DNA of 64,000 bases from Candidatus Gastranaerophilales bacterium (GCA_900769645.1 CAAGHI010000017.1:10262-74261); one strand, 5' to 3'; counted from the stretch's first letter, positions 1-7,268 are shown. Translations and numbers: made by a program. The notes: generated by a model from the sequence alone, not told the origin.

Positions 1-644
1 TCAGGCATACCTCCACCAAAGTTTACATCGTGATACATGTGTAGGCTTTCAAACTCAATTCCGTGCATTTCTAGCAATTTGTCGAAATAGCCGATACTTG
101 CAGCATACAGCCCATCAAAAATTATATTTTTATCCAAAGTTTTAATCTTTTTAAAATCAATCAATTTTTCAATATGGGCAAAATAATCTGGCGCAAAATT
201 GTATTTGGTAACACTTCCGGCACCTTGCGATTTGAAATTTGCGTGAAGATTGTACATTAATTCATCTGTAATTTCAGAAGTCGCAGGTCCTGCATAATCA
301 GGGATAAATTTAATTCCCAAATATTCAGGTGGGTTGTGAGATGCCGTAAACATTACGGCGCAAGCATTTAGGTGTTTTGCATTGTACGCAAGTACAGGTG
401 TCGGAATTACTTTTTTAGACAAAAGAACTCTAAAACCGTATTCAGCTAATTGTTCTGCTGTTTGTTCCGCAAATTCAAAAGCCATATTTCTTGGGTCAAA
501 GCCGACAATTATTTCTTTATCTATACCAAAATTATCGTAAACATATTTCCCGATAGCTTTTGTAACCGTTCTTACATTTTCTTCGTTAAAATCTTTTCCT
601 ACAACAGCTCTCCAGCCGTCTGTTCCAAATTTAATTTCGCCCAT
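1..644 (-). CDS. Phosphoglucomutase/phosphomannomutase family protein (3' part beyond window)
   Basis: This is the N-terminal ~214 residues of an alpha-D-phosphohexomutase, which interconverts hexose-1-phosphate and hexose-6-phosphate for glycan precursor supply. The start reads MGEIKFGTDGWRA and the active-site loop TASHNPPEYLGIKF carries the phosphoserine at about residue 102. Both are hallmarks of domain 1 of the family. The start ATG at 642-644 follows a GAGG ribosome site by about 6 bases. The stop codon lies outside the window, so length and substrate preference (glucose, mannose or glucosamine) cannot be judged. It follows acpS on the same strand with a 75-base gap, so cotranscription is likely. 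The family assignment is firm; the exact member is not. Confidence 0.9.
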   Translation of the reverse strand, partial: MGEIKFGTDGWRAVVGKDFNEENVRTVTKAIGKYVYDNFGIDKEIIVGFDPRNMAFEFAEQTAEQLAEYGFRVLLSKKVIPTPVLAYNAKHLNACAVMFTASHNPPEYLGIKFIPDYAGPATSEITDELMYNLHANFKSQGAGSVTKYNFAPDYFAHIEKLIDFKKIKTLDKNIIFDGLYAASIGYFDKLLEMHGIEFESLHMYHDVNFGGGMP

Positions 645-719
645 TTTTTGCCTCAATATTGTCTCTTCGCCTTCTATCATATAAGAAATAAAGAGTTCGT
701 GCAATATGGAATGTTGTTT

Positions 720-1073
720 TTACTTTATCGGTGCAAATTCTGCGGTAACAAATGCGATAGCTTTCGTGTGATCGTGAGAAAGACTAACTTGAAAAATAAT
801 TTCCTTTTCAAGCTTTTTTAAAATACGAATTTGCGGACATTTATTTTCGTTATGAAAAACTTCAATTTCGTTATATGAAATATTCAAAATTTCAAGTGCG
901 GTTAATGCTTTTACAACAGCTTCTTTTGCACAAAACCGAGCTGCCAAATGACTTTCTGGGTGATTGAATTTGTTGCAATATTCAAGCTCCAAGGGGGTGA
1001 AAACACGATTGAGAAAAGCCTCTGATTTCCCTTTAAATCTTTCAATATCTTCTATATCAACACCGATTGCCAT
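720..1073 (-). CDS. acpS: Holo-[acyl-carrier-protein] synthase AcpS
   Basis: AcpS transfers 4'-phosphopantetheine from CoA to apo-acyl carrier protein, activating it for fatty acid and lipid A synthesis in the cytoplasm. At 117 residues it has the usual AcpS length. It begins with the magnesium-binding GVDIEDIERF segment (Asp6). It also has the family block RFCAKEAVVKAL with Glu51 and the C-terminal SLSHDHTKAIAFV strand. Both metal-binding acidic residues are present, so the enzyme should be active. It is the first gene of a probable acpS-phosphohexomutase unit on the minus strand, divergent from the phage tail-fibre pair. Confidence 0.95.
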   Translation of the reverse strand: MAIGVDIEDIERFKGKSEAFLNRVFTPLELEYCNKFNHPESHLAARFCAKEAVVKALTALEILNISYNEIEVFHNENKCPQIRILKKLEKEIIFQVSLSHDHTKAIAFVTAEFAPIK

Positions 1074-1093
1074 AAATTGATTTTAGCATAAGA

Positions 1094-1123
1094 TTGACAG
1101 ATTTTGCAAACAAATGGTATAAT
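1094..1123 (+). promoter_or_regulatory. Sigma-70-type promoter for the tail-fibre pair
   Basis: TTGACA at 1094-1099 and TATAAT at 1118-1123 are separated by 18 bases. Both hexamers match consensus. It lies 62 bases upstream of the ATG at 1185 and overlaps an upstream in-frame ATG at 1104, which therefore cannot be the translation start. Confidence 0.75.
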
Positions 1124-1184
1124 TGATTATCAAACGCATTTAAATCACATATTCATCAAATTAGTCAGAAAGAAAGGGATAAAA

Positions 1185-1862
1185 ATGACTAATTCGATGA
1201 TACCATACTCTTTTTCTCCGGGGACAAAGGCTCGTGCCGATGAAGTCAACGCTAATTTTATTGCGCTGGCTGACAAAATTGATGAAAATAAATTGGCACA
1301 AACAAACGATGTAAAAGAGATTAATTCGACTTTATCAAAAAAAGCCGACAAAACGGAATTAATAAACGAACATACGGTTACAGATGCCGGAACAAATCTT
1401 AATGATTACAAAACCAAAGGCGTATATGTTTTTACGGCCTTAACTACTCCTACAAATATTCCAACAGGAAATGCGGGCATGCTTGTTGTGACAGGTGAAG
1501 GAAGTTCTGTTATAAAACAAATTTGGTTTTGTGATGGTTATAATAATGCTATTTTTTTTAGAAATCTTTATGGAACAGCATGGGATCCTTGGTGCAACAT
1601 CTTGGGAGAATATAGTTATGCCAACCCAGGTTTTGCAAAACTTCCAAATGGTATAAAAATTCAATGGGGATATATGTCAACATCAGAGGTTACTTATCCT
1701 ATTGCGTTTAATACTCTTGCAGTTGCGATATTTGCAAAACACGGTTGGGCTAATGATAGAGCTAAAAGTGATACTGGCTTTAACTATCAAGCTTGTACCG
1801 GATTTAGCGTAGGTAGTATGGGCTTATTTAGTGGAATGAATTGGATTGCAATCGGATATTAA
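1185..1862 (+). CDS. Phage tail-fibre-like protein with pyocin-knob and gp53-like C-terminal domains
   Basis: This 225-residue protein resembles the distal part of a phage tail fibre. Residues ~65-140 (LNDYKTKGVYVF ... IWFCDGYNNAIFFRN ... WDPWCNIL) look like a pyocin-knob domain. The C-terminus (GFAKLPNGIKIQWGY ... GMNWIAIGY) looks like the gp53-type tail-fibre C-terminal domain that contacts host receptors. The ATG at 1185 has an AGAAAGGG ribosome site; an in-frame ATG at 1104 lies inside the promoter. The next gene starts 13 bases downstream. No capsid, portal or lysis genes surround it, so it is either a stand-alone prophage remnant or a domesticated adhesin-like gene. Domain calls are from motif recognition only. 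Confidence 0.75.
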   Translation: MTNSMIPYSFSPGTKARADEVNANFIALADKIDENKLAQTNDVKEINSTLSKKADKTELINEHTVTDAGTNLNDYKTKGVYVFTALTTPTNIPTGNAGMLVVTGEGSSVIKQIWFCDGYNNAIFFRNLYGTAWDPWCNILGEYSYANPGFAKLPNGIKIQWGYMSTSEVTYPIAFNTLAVAIFAKHGWANDRAKSDTGFNYQACTGFSVGSMGLFSGMNWIAIGY

Positions 1863-1875
1863 GAAAGGAAAAACA

Positions 1876-2298
1876 ATGAAATATTATGGAACAAAAAATA
1901 AAAAAAATTACGGATTTTATGAAGAACCTTTTGAAGGTGCTATTGAAATTACTGATGAATATTGGGCAGAACTATTGAATGCACAAAACAATGGCAAACG
2001 TATAATCCTATTTGAAAATAATGTAATAGCAGTAGATGAACACAAGTACAGTTATGGAAAGGGGGAATGGCACAAGCTATCCGATATGGAAGCTGAGATT
2101 AAACAACTAAACATTCAACACGAAATCAGAAAAAAAGAAATTATTGAAGAGCTTGAAGAGCTGGATTTGAAACGAATTAGGGCGCTGGCGGAACCATCTT
2201 TGATGGAGCTGGACGTAACTTGGTTGGAGTATTACAATAAGAAAATTGCAGCACTTAGGAAAGAACTTGAAAAAATTTCAGATCCGATTATTTGTTAA
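1876..2298 (+). CDS. Putative phage tail-fibre accessory/assembly protein
   Basis: A 140-residue protein in the same unit as the tail-fibre gene. The ATG at 1876 follows AAGAAAGGAA at good spacing. The N-terminus has YGTKNKKNYGFYEE and an EITDEYWAELLNAQNNGKRI segment, typical of small phage proteins encoded after the fibre. The C-terminal half (residues ~70-130) is strongly helical and charged, with an EIRKKEIIEELEELDLKRIR block and a second helix LEYYNKKIAALRKEL, like tail-fibre assembly chaperones. It has no signal peptide or membrane segment. The function is inferred from position and composition, not from a diagnostic motif. Confidence 0.55.
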   Translation: MKYYGTKNKKNYGFYEEPFEGAIEITDEYWAELLNAQNNGKRIILFENNVIAVDEHKYSYGKGEWHKLSDMEAEIKQLNIQHEIRKKEIIEELEELDLKRIRALAEPSLMELDVTWLEYYNKKIAALRKELEKISDPIIC

Positions 2299-2304
2299 TT
2301 AATA

Positions 2305-2335
2305 GTGGCGGGGTTGGTGCCCCGCCTTATTTTTC
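2305..2335 (+). terminator. Rho-independent terminator after the tail-fibre pair
   Basis: GGCGGGG and CCCCGCC form a GC-rich stem around TTGGTG, followed by TTATTTTT. It also resembles the REP-like palindromes elsewhere in the window, so it may be one of them reused as a terminator. Confidence 0.7.
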
Positions 2336-2345
2336 TCATTGGGAT

Positions 2346-2709
2346 ACTAGGTTACTAAGGGACTAGGGCACTAAGGTCGTTTCAGTTAAATAAAAATAAA
2401 GTCGTCATTCTGAAAGCTTAGGTGCTACGCACGTAGCCCTCTGCAATGACATTCATTCATACTTCAGGTTTTGGTGATATGCTCTTACGCACGTAGCCCT
2501 CTGCAACGACATTTATTCATATTTCAGGTTTTAGTGATATGCTCTTACGCACGTAGCCCTCTGCAATGACATTTATTCATACTTCAGGTTTTGGTGATAA
2601 GTTTCAGTAGGTCGGGGTACACACCCCGACATCAGCAATTAATAAGTTAGATTCTGAATAATTATTTTGCAACGACCTTAGTGCCCTAGTGTCTTAGTAA
2701 CCGAGTAAC
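2346..2709. repeat. Inverted-repeat element with 8-bp-period arms (word ACTARGGN)
   Basis: This 411-base gap between genes has no convincing CDS. The left arm at 2346-2377 is four 8-bp units (ACTAGGTT, ACTAAGGG, ACTAGGGC, ACTAAGGT) followed by CGTTTCAG. The right arm at about 2670-2709 is its reverse complement with few mismatches. Between the arms lie a 60-bp tandem repeat and a REP-like palindrome at 2607-2633. Confidence 0.8.
2426..2599. repeat. 60-bp tandem repeat, about 2.9 copies
   Basis: Units start at 2426, 2486 and 2546, each beginning TACGCACGTAGCCCTCTGCA and containing CTTCAGGTTTTGGTGATA. Copies differ at only a few positions; the third ends at about 2599. The opening segment recurs near 30860, so it is also a dispersed sequence. 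The repeats are contiguous with no unique spacers, so this is not a CRISPR array. Confidence 0.9.
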
Positions 2710-3516
2710 TTAATTTTCACTTATCGACTTTATTACATGCCCCAATTCCATATAATACCCATTTTTCAACAAATCAAAAAACTGCCTTGAAACATTCGGC
2801 GCAATAGCTTCAACCCATTCCCTGTCAAGATAAATCCCTTCAACAAATCTTGCAAAAAGCTCACAAGGTTTTTCGTAATATTTTTTGTATTTATTAATGC
2901 GTGCTGAAATTCGTGCTTGTTTTTTCTGATAAGAATGAAGTCTTATATATGCCGCAAACGCAGGTGGCATATCGGTAAAATCCTTTTCAATATTATCAAT
3001 TGAATAAAGTTTCGTTGTTTTTTTGAAAAATCCGCCTTCTATAAGCTTTACTCTGTCGTATTTCAACAAATATCTGGCATTTGAGCGCCTAATATATCTG
3101 TCAAATTCTTTGAACTTTTTAGAACGCATAAATTTTGGATAATATTTTTTGACCTCAATTTCATATTCTTTAATTTTTTGTTTAACTCTATCTTTGTGCT
3201 CTAAAAGTCTTATGCAGAGCGAATTGTTGTCAACAAAATTTGTAATTTTTACCAACTCTTCTTTGTACAACGGATTGTTTGATTGAAAAAGGACTCCTAA
3301 ACTTCCGCCTGTTTTGTTTATATCCGGTTCAAGTTTTGAGTGAATATAATGGGCAAATTCATGCAAAAGAGTTGGAACAATTCGATTTTCAGAAATATTT
3401 TTTGAAATATCAATTCTATTTTTCAGGAAAAAACCTTGATGTCCACGTGCTTTTGTTGTCGTGTGCACGGTTAGTCCAAGGGATTTAAAGTATTTTATCA
3501 ACTCATTTGCGTTCAT
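2710..3516 (-). CDS. Putative zinc-metallopeptidase-like protein (HExxH)
   Basis: About 268 residues with LLHEFAHYIHS near the N-terminus (His52, Glu53, His56), a zincin active-site motif. A later PCELFARFVEGIYLD segment could supply the third, glutamate ligand. The central part is basic and Lys/Tyr/Arg-rich and matches no family I know. There is no signal peptide or membrane segment, so it is probably cytoplasmic. The start is uncertain: ATG at 3516, ATG at 3531 and TTG at 3546 are all in frame and none has a clear ribosome site. A TATAAT only a few bases before 3516 would fit a leaderless message. It could be a protease of the ImmA/IrrE or polyvalent-protein type; the substrate is unknown. 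Confidence 0.65.
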   Translation of the reverse strand: MNANELIKYFKSLGLTVHTTTKARGHQGFFLKNRIDISKNISENRIVPTLLHEFAHYIHSKLEPDINKTGGSLGVLFQSNNPLYKEELVKITNFVDNNSLCIRLLEHKDRVKQKIKEYEIEVKKYYPKFMRSKKFKEFDRYIRRSNARYLLKYDRVKLIEGGFFKKTTKLYSIDNIEKDFTDMPPAFAAYIRLHSYQKKQARISARINKYKKYYEKPCELFARFVEGIYLDREWVEAIAPNVSRQFFDLLKNGYYMELGHVIKSISEN

Positions 3517-3572
3517 AAAAAAATTATACATTAAAAAAGTTTTCAAAACAGTGACAAAACAAGTTCAACCAC

Positions 3573-3601
3573 TTGAAAAAGCATCAAACGCATGATATTA
3601 T
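3573..3601 (+). promoter_or_regulatory. Promoter for the CopG-like gene
   Basis: TTGAAA at 3573-3578, a 17-base spacer, then TATTAT at 3596-3601. The position rules out an upstream in-frame start at 3592 and supports the ATG at 3634. Confidence 0.6.
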
Positions 3602-3633
3602 ACTATTGTGTTAGTAATAAACGGAGTGTGAAT

Positions 3634-3822
3634 ATGGCAAAAATTTTAGTAACAATGCCTGATGAATTTCTGCATAGAATAGATGGGGTTGCAAACAGCG
3701 AACAAAGAAGTAGAAGTGAACTTATCAGGGAAGCACTTCGCTCATATATGAAGCGTTCAACCGTTAAAAACCCTCAAAAAGCAGCCGAAGAAGCAAAAGT
3801 TTTGGAAAGTTTGCTAGGTTAG
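3634..3822 (+). CDS. CopG/ribbon-helix-helix DNA-binding protein
   Basis: A 62-residue protein with the ribbon-helix-helix pattern. It has an N-terminal strand AKILVTMPDEFLHRID followed by SRSELIREALRSYMKR, the usual second helix of MetJ/Arc/CopG dimers. Such proteins bind DNA as dimers through the strand and often repress their own operon, commonly as antitoxins. The ATG has GGAG about 8 bases upstream. No toxin-like gene follows directly; the next gene (3855) is a larger unknown on the same strand 32 bases on. A toxin-antitoxin role is therefore unproven. Confidence 0.85.
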   Translation: MAKILVTMPDEFLHRIDGVANSEQRSRSELIREALRSYMKRSTVKNPQKAAEEAKVLESLLG

Positions 3823-3854
3823 CAAAAAATATTTTTACGGGTTTTAGTATCTCT

Positions 3855-4412
3855 ATGGACAAGATAAATAATATAAGTTTTACAGGAATTCGTAATATGG
3901 GCGTAGCTCAGTTTCAAAGAAATGCAGATAGTATGTCTTTGAGCTTGTCAGCTACTTTAAAAAATGATTTTGACGGTAATGATTTAGCCGAATTTAATTC
4001 TGTTTTGAAAAAGACTTTTGGCGACAAAGCTGCAAAAATTAGTCCGAGTTATAATGATTTGTTGAATATGGAATTTGTGTCAAAGTTTAACTCTGATGAG
4101 GGAAAAGTTTTTGTAAACGGTGCTCATGTCGAGGTAAATGATCACAATTTGCCAATGTTTACTTATCTTGCAAAAATGACTCGAAAAATTGCAGGGCTAC
4201 GAGATGAACAAATGCCGGTTGACACTGCGTACAAATCATTTTATGCTAACGAAACACTAATTCATGGGGTAAGGCTTTATCCTGAAGAAACTTCTTGTAA
4301 GGAAATGGAAGAACGCATGAGCCCGTTTTTCAGACCGGATTTAGTTCGGAAAGTTGCAAAAGCCGGCAATGAATTTATCCAACTTTTGATGAATAAGTTT
4401 TTGGATATATAG
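3855..4412 (+). CDS. Hypothetical protein with N-terminal ISFTG motif
   Basis: I do not recognise this 185-residue protein. It opens MDKINNISFTGIRNMG, followed by mixed charged and helical sequence with no signal peptide, membrane segment or catalytic motif that I can name. It lies 32 bases after the CopG-like gene on the same strand and is probably cotranscribed. No strong ribosome site precedes its ATG (TTTTAGTATCTCT), which suggests translation coupled to, or weaker than, its neighbour. A repeat element begins about 10 bases after its stop codon. Confidence 0.6.
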   Translation: MDKINNISFTGIRNMGVAQFQRNADSMSLSLSATLKNDFDGNDLAEFNSVLKKTFGDKAAKISPSYNDLLNMEFVSKFNSDEGKVFVNGAHVEVNDHNLPMFTYLAKMTRKIAGLRDEQMPVDTAYKSFYANETLIHGVRLYPEETSCKEMEERMSPFFRPDLVRKVAKAGNEFIQLLMNKFLDI

Positions 4413-4421
4413 GTTAATTTA

Positions 4422-4546
4422 GAAGTCGATAAGGCGCTAAGACGTAAGTTTGTTTTTTTTTACGATGGCGGGATAGGTATCCCACCCTACCTTACTTTGT
4501 AATTGTTTTGTAACGAACTTATCGACTTAGCGCCTTATCGACCTTT
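4422..4546. repeat. Inverted-repeat element (word GTCGATAA/GGCGCTAA) around a REP-like palindrome
   Basis: The left arm at ~4422-4450 has units GTCGATAA, GGCGCTAA, GACGTAAG. The right arm at ~4511-4546 is the inverse and includes TGTAACGAACTT. A palindrome GGCGGGATA...TATCCCACC with flanking CTAC sits between them at 4464-4490. Read as RNA the whole unit would fold into a long hairpin, so it may act as a terminator for both flanking genes, which converge here. Confidence 0.8.
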
Positions 4547-4561
4547 TAATCTTAGCTGCCC

Positions 4562-5101
4562 CTAGAACTTCATCTGTTTTGCAGTTTTATCGACCATTTC
4601 CATATATTTTTTGTTATTTTTTTCTGCAAATTCTATTGCTGCTTTGCGTGCGTTTTCTTGTCCACCGAGTTCCGAGGCATAAAATCTTTTTACAAACCCG
4701 AATTTATTCATTCCTTTGTCTTTCATTGGTACAAAAACTATTGCGCTATAATCATAGTATTTTTTGTCGGGTGGAAAATTTATGAAAGATGTCATTGCAG
4801 CGTCCGGATACAAAAGCACTGCAGCACCTTTTGTTTCTTCTTGGATTTTGTGAGCAAACTCGGCGGCTGCTTCAGTCGGGTTCGTAAGGTTTGGTATTTG
4901 TTCTAAAATCATTTTAGTATGCCAGTTTTCGATGGTTTCATTTTTCTGGTGGTATGCAAAACTTTGAGTTTTGCTGTCTGGATTTGAAAGATAGTATGTT
5001 TCTTTGTCAAATTTAATTTTATTTTCCATTGCAACTCCTATTGATTGGGTGAAAATTAAGACGCTGAGAGCGAAAAGAATGTTTTTGCGATAGTTTTTCA
5101 T
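4562..5101 (-). CDS. Hypothetical exported protein
   Basis: This 179-residue protein starts with a signal peptide. A basic MKNYRKN is followed by the hydrophobic segment ILFALSVLIFTQSIGVAM, with cleavage probably near residue 24. The mature part has two helical stretches rich in Ala/Glu and a central beta-rich block (YSAIVFVPMKDK). I see no catalytic motif or lipobox, so the likely location is the periplasm. The ATG at 5101 has AAAGGGGA upstream. It is divergent from rfbC. The function is unknown. Confidence 0.65.
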   Translation of the reverse strand: MKNYRKNILFALSVLIFTQSIGVAMENKIKFDKETYYLSNPDSKTQSFAYHQKNETIENWHTKMILEQIPNLTNPTEAAAEFAHKIQEETKGAAVLLYPDAAMTSFINFPPDKKYYDYSAIVFVPMKDKGMNKFGFVKRFYASELGGQENARKAAIEFAEKNNKKYMEMVDKTAKQMKF

Positions 5102-5161
5102 ATAAATCCCCTTTCAAATATTAATTTTCTTTTGCTTTTATGTAAAAATCTATTACCCTCT

Positions 5162-5190
5162 TTGATAATTTCTGAAATTTATAGTATAAT
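5162..5190 (+). promoter_or_regulatory. Promoter for rfbC
   Basis: TTGATA at 5162-5167, a 17-base spacer and TATAAT at 5185-5190, then a short leader with AGGAGA at 5201-5206 before the ATG at 5215. Confidence 0.75.
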
Positions 5191-5214
5191 TCTGAAATAT
5201 AGGAGAGTACGTAT

Positions 5215-5772
5215 ATGCCGTTTGAATTTGAAAGACAAAAGATAAAAGACGTAATTCTTGTTAAACCAAAGGTTTTTGGTGATAACAGAGGTTATTTTAT
5301 GGAAACATACAAAAAGTCTGATTTTGTTGCGAACGGTATTGACGTAGAATTCAATCAAGATAACCAATCAATGTCTACAGCACATGTATTGCGCGGTTTG
5401 CATTATCAAGAAGCACCTTATTCACAAGCAAAACTGGTTAGATGTGCAAAAGGAAGAATTTATGATGTCGCAGTCGACATCAGAAAAAATTCTGAAACTT
5501 TCGGACAATATGTTAAAGTTGAGCTTTCAGAAGAAAATAAGCACATGTTGTTTATTCCGGAAGGTTTTGCGCATGGCTTTGTTGTTATGTCTGATGAAGC
5601 AGAATTAATTTATAAGGCAAGTGGAGAATACGCTCCACAAGCGGATAGGGGGATTATGTGGAACGACAAAGATATCAATATTGATTGGGGAATAGATTTT
5701 GAACCGATTTTGTCTGAAAAGGACAAGGTACAAAAATCGTTGGCGGAAGTGAAACGTGAGAAGACCATTTAG
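5215..5772 (+). CDS. rfbC: dTDP-4-dehydrorhamnose 3,5-epimerase RfbC
   Basis: RfbC epimerises dTDP-4-keto-6-deoxyglucose at C3 and C5, the second-last step to dTDP-L-rhamnose. The 185-residue protein has the cupin features of the family: GDNRGYFMETY near residue 20, FNQDNQSMS, the LRGLHYQ segment with the catalytic His, and FIPEGFAHGF. It has a good promoter and ribosome site and starts the rhamnose gene group. The last residues (EVKREKTI) are encoded by sequence that also occurs in an intergenic repeat near 39210-39240. The native C-terminus therefore seems to have been replaced by a repeat arm; the catalytic core is intact. Confidence 0.95.
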   Translation: MPFEFERQKIKDVILVKPKVFGDNRGYFMETYKKSDFVANGIDVEFNQDNQSMSTAHVLRGLHYQEAPYSQAKLVRCAKGRIYDVAVDIRKNSETFGQYVKVELSEENKHMLFIPEGFAHGFVVMSDEAELIYKASGEYAPQADRGIMWNDKDINIDWGIDFEPILSEKDKVQKSLAEVKREKTI

Positions 5773-5856
5773 CTCACTTCGTTCGAAATAATATTTTGTT
5801 GCGTAGCAACTGTAATGAACTTATTCACCTATTCACTTATTTACTTACTCACTTAA
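5750..5856. repeat. Dispersed inverted-repeat-family copy overlapping the rfbC 3' end
   Basis: It begins in the last codons of rfbC (GTGAAACGTGAGAAGACCAT). It continues through a TTAGCTCACTTCGTTCG core and CTGTAATGAACTT, and ends in an 8-bp-period array. Read on the minus strand the units are AAGTGAGT, AAGTAAAT, AAGTGAAT, AGGTGAAT. The same modules occur at 16344-16442, 39202-39312 and 63905-64000. Confidence 0.75.
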
Positions 5857-5874
5857 ACATACAAAGGAGAACAC

Positions 5875-6867
5875 ATGACAACAATACTCGTAACAGGTGG
5901 TGCAGGATTTATCGGAAGCTGTTTTGTTAGACACATGCTTCAAAAACACCCTGATTATAAGATTATAAATATAGATGCTTTGACATATTGCGGAAATTTG
6001 GAAAACCTTGATGATGTTAAAGATAACCCAAATTATACATTTGTGCACGGCAATATTTGCGACAGAAAACTTATTCCTGAATTGGTTGAAAATGTTGATG
6101 CAATCGTAAACTTTGCCGCAGAATCTCACGTTGACAATTCAATTAAACACCCTGAAATTTTTGTAGAAACAAATGTTCAAGGTACATTGAATTTGTTGCA
6201 AGCTGCAAAAGAATTTAAGATTGAAAAATATTTGCAGGTTTCAACTGATGAGGTTTATGGAACATTAGGCAAAACAGGCTACTTTATGGAAACAACTCCG
6301 CTTGCTCCGAATAGTCCTTATTCAGCAAGTAAAGCCAGTGCTGATATGTTGGTTAGAGCGTACCATGAAACTTATGGTTTACCGACATTGAACACAAGAT
6401 GTTCAAACAACTACGGACCTTATCAATATCCTGAAAAACTTATTCCGTTCTTTATTTCTCAATTGTTGAAGGGTGAAAAAGTTCCTGTATATGGTGACGG
6501 CTTGAATGTTCGTGACTGGTTATATGTTTACGACCACTGTTCTGCGATTGATACAGTACTTCATAAAGGTAAAATCGGCGAAGTTTACAATATCGGCGGA
6601 CATAACGAAAAAACAAATATGGAAATTACACGTCTAATCCTTGATGCAATGGGCAAAGACGAAAGTTCTATCAGATATGTTGAAGATAGACTTGGACACG
6701 ACAGACGTTATGCGATTTGTAACGACAAAATTCAATCAGAACTAGGTTGGGAACCATCTTTGACATTTGAAGAAGGTATTAAACTTACGATTGATTGGTA
6801 CTTGAACAACCAAGAATGGATGAAAAAAGTGGCAGCTAAGCAGCTAAGAAGCGAGGCAGCTAAGTAG
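5875..6867 (+). CDS. rfbB: dTDP-glucose 4,6-dehydratase RfbB
   Basis: RfbB converts dTDP-glucose to dTDP-4-keto-6-deoxyglucose with NAD+. The 330-residue protein is a short-chain dehydrogenase/reductase. It shows the Rossmann GGAGFIGS at residues 8-15, AAESHVDNSI, the active-site STDEVYGT, the SPYSASKASAD Tyr-Lys motif and TRCSNNYGPYQYPEKLIP, all typical of RfbB. A ribosome site AAAGGAG precedes the ATG. The C-terminal tail VAAKQLRSEAAK is encoded by the left arm of the inverted-repeat element at 6832, so this end is repeat-derived. The stop codon overlaps the start of the S23-type gene by one base. Confidence 0.95.
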   Translation: MTTILVTGGAGFIGSCFVRHMLQKHPDYKIINIDALTYCGNLENLDDVKDNPNYTFVHGNICDRKLIPELVENVDAIVNFAAESHVDNSIKHPEIFVETNVQGTLNLLQAAKEFKIEKYLQVSTDEVYGTLGKTGYFMETTPLAPNSPYSASKASADMLVRAYHETYGLPTLNTRCSNNYGPYQYPEKLIPFFISQLLKGEKVPVYGDGLNVRDWLYVYDHCSAIDTVLHKGKIGEVYNIGGHNEKTNMEITRLILDAMGKDESSIRYVEDRLGHDRRYAICNDKIQSELGWEPSLTFEEGIKLTIDWYLNNQEWMKKVAAKQLRSEAAK

Positions 6868-7248
6868 TGTACAAAGATTTAGATGTATGGAAAGATTCCG
6901 TGATGCTTATTCAAAATGTTTATGATGTTGCGGATAAATTACCAAAATCTGAAGAATATAATTTAAAGTCACAAATAAAAAGAGCTGTTGTTTCTATTGC
7001 ATTAAATATTGCAGAAGGAAAAACAAGAAAATCCGCAAAAGATTTTTCTCATTTTTTAAATATTTCAGTTGCTTCATTAGCAGAAACAGAAGCCTGTTTG
7101 GCGATTTGTGAAGCTTTAGGTTATATTGAATATAATAGTGCTTTGCATGAAAGTTGTAAAGTGTTATCTTATAGAATAAATGCATTAAAAAGTAAGATAG
7201 ATAAAAAGTAGAAAACTTAGCTGCCTAGCCGCTTAGCTGCTTAGCTGC
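6832..7248. mobile_element. 417-bp inverted-repeat element carrying an S23-type gene
   Basis: The left arm (6832-6865) and right arm (7215-7248) are 34-base inverted repeats with 31 matches. Each is built of 8-bp units (GCAGCTAA twice, a variant unit, then GCAGCTAA). The only ORF inside, 6867-7211, fills the interior almost exactly. In mRNA the arms would pair into a long stem around the ORF. The left arm supplies the last codons of rfbB. Confidence 0.75.
6867..7211 (+). CDS. Four-helix-bundle protein of the 23S rRNA intervening-sequence (S23) family
   Basis: A 114-residue all-helical protein opening YKDLDVWKDSVMLIQNVYDV, with LKSQIKRAVVSIALNIAEG and FLNISVASLAETEACLAICEALGY. This is the signature of the S23/four-helix-bundle family first known from intervening sequences in bacterial 23S rRNA; the Avd protein of diversity-generating retroelements is related. 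The start is GTG at 6867, overlapping the rfbB stop, and the spacing to the element arms supports it. Family members form pentameric basic bundles thought to bind nucleic acid; what this one does is unknown. No reverse transcriptase or variable repeat is seen here. The ORF sits between two rhamnose genes and is not part of that pathway. Confidence 0.85.
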   Translation: MYKDLDVWKDSVMLIQNVYDVADKLPKSEEYNLKSQIKRAVVSIALNIAEGKTRKSAKDFSHFLNISVASLAETEACLAICEALGYIEYNSALHESCKVLSYRINALKSKIDKK

Positions 7249-7268
7249 TGTTTTATTTGGAGATAATC

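Noticed and set aside
1185..2298. Prophage
   Set aside because: Only a fibre and an accessory-like gene; no integrase, capsid, portal or attachment repeats around them.
2426..2599. CRISPR array
   Set aside because: The 60-bp units abut without unique spacers, number fewer than three, and no cas gene is in the window.
6867..7211. Diversity-generating retroelement accessory (Avd)
   Set aside because: The protein is in the related four-helix family, but no reverse transcriptase, template repeat or variable repeat with adenine-biased changes is seen here. The tail-fibre gene at 1185 has no matching template copy in the window.
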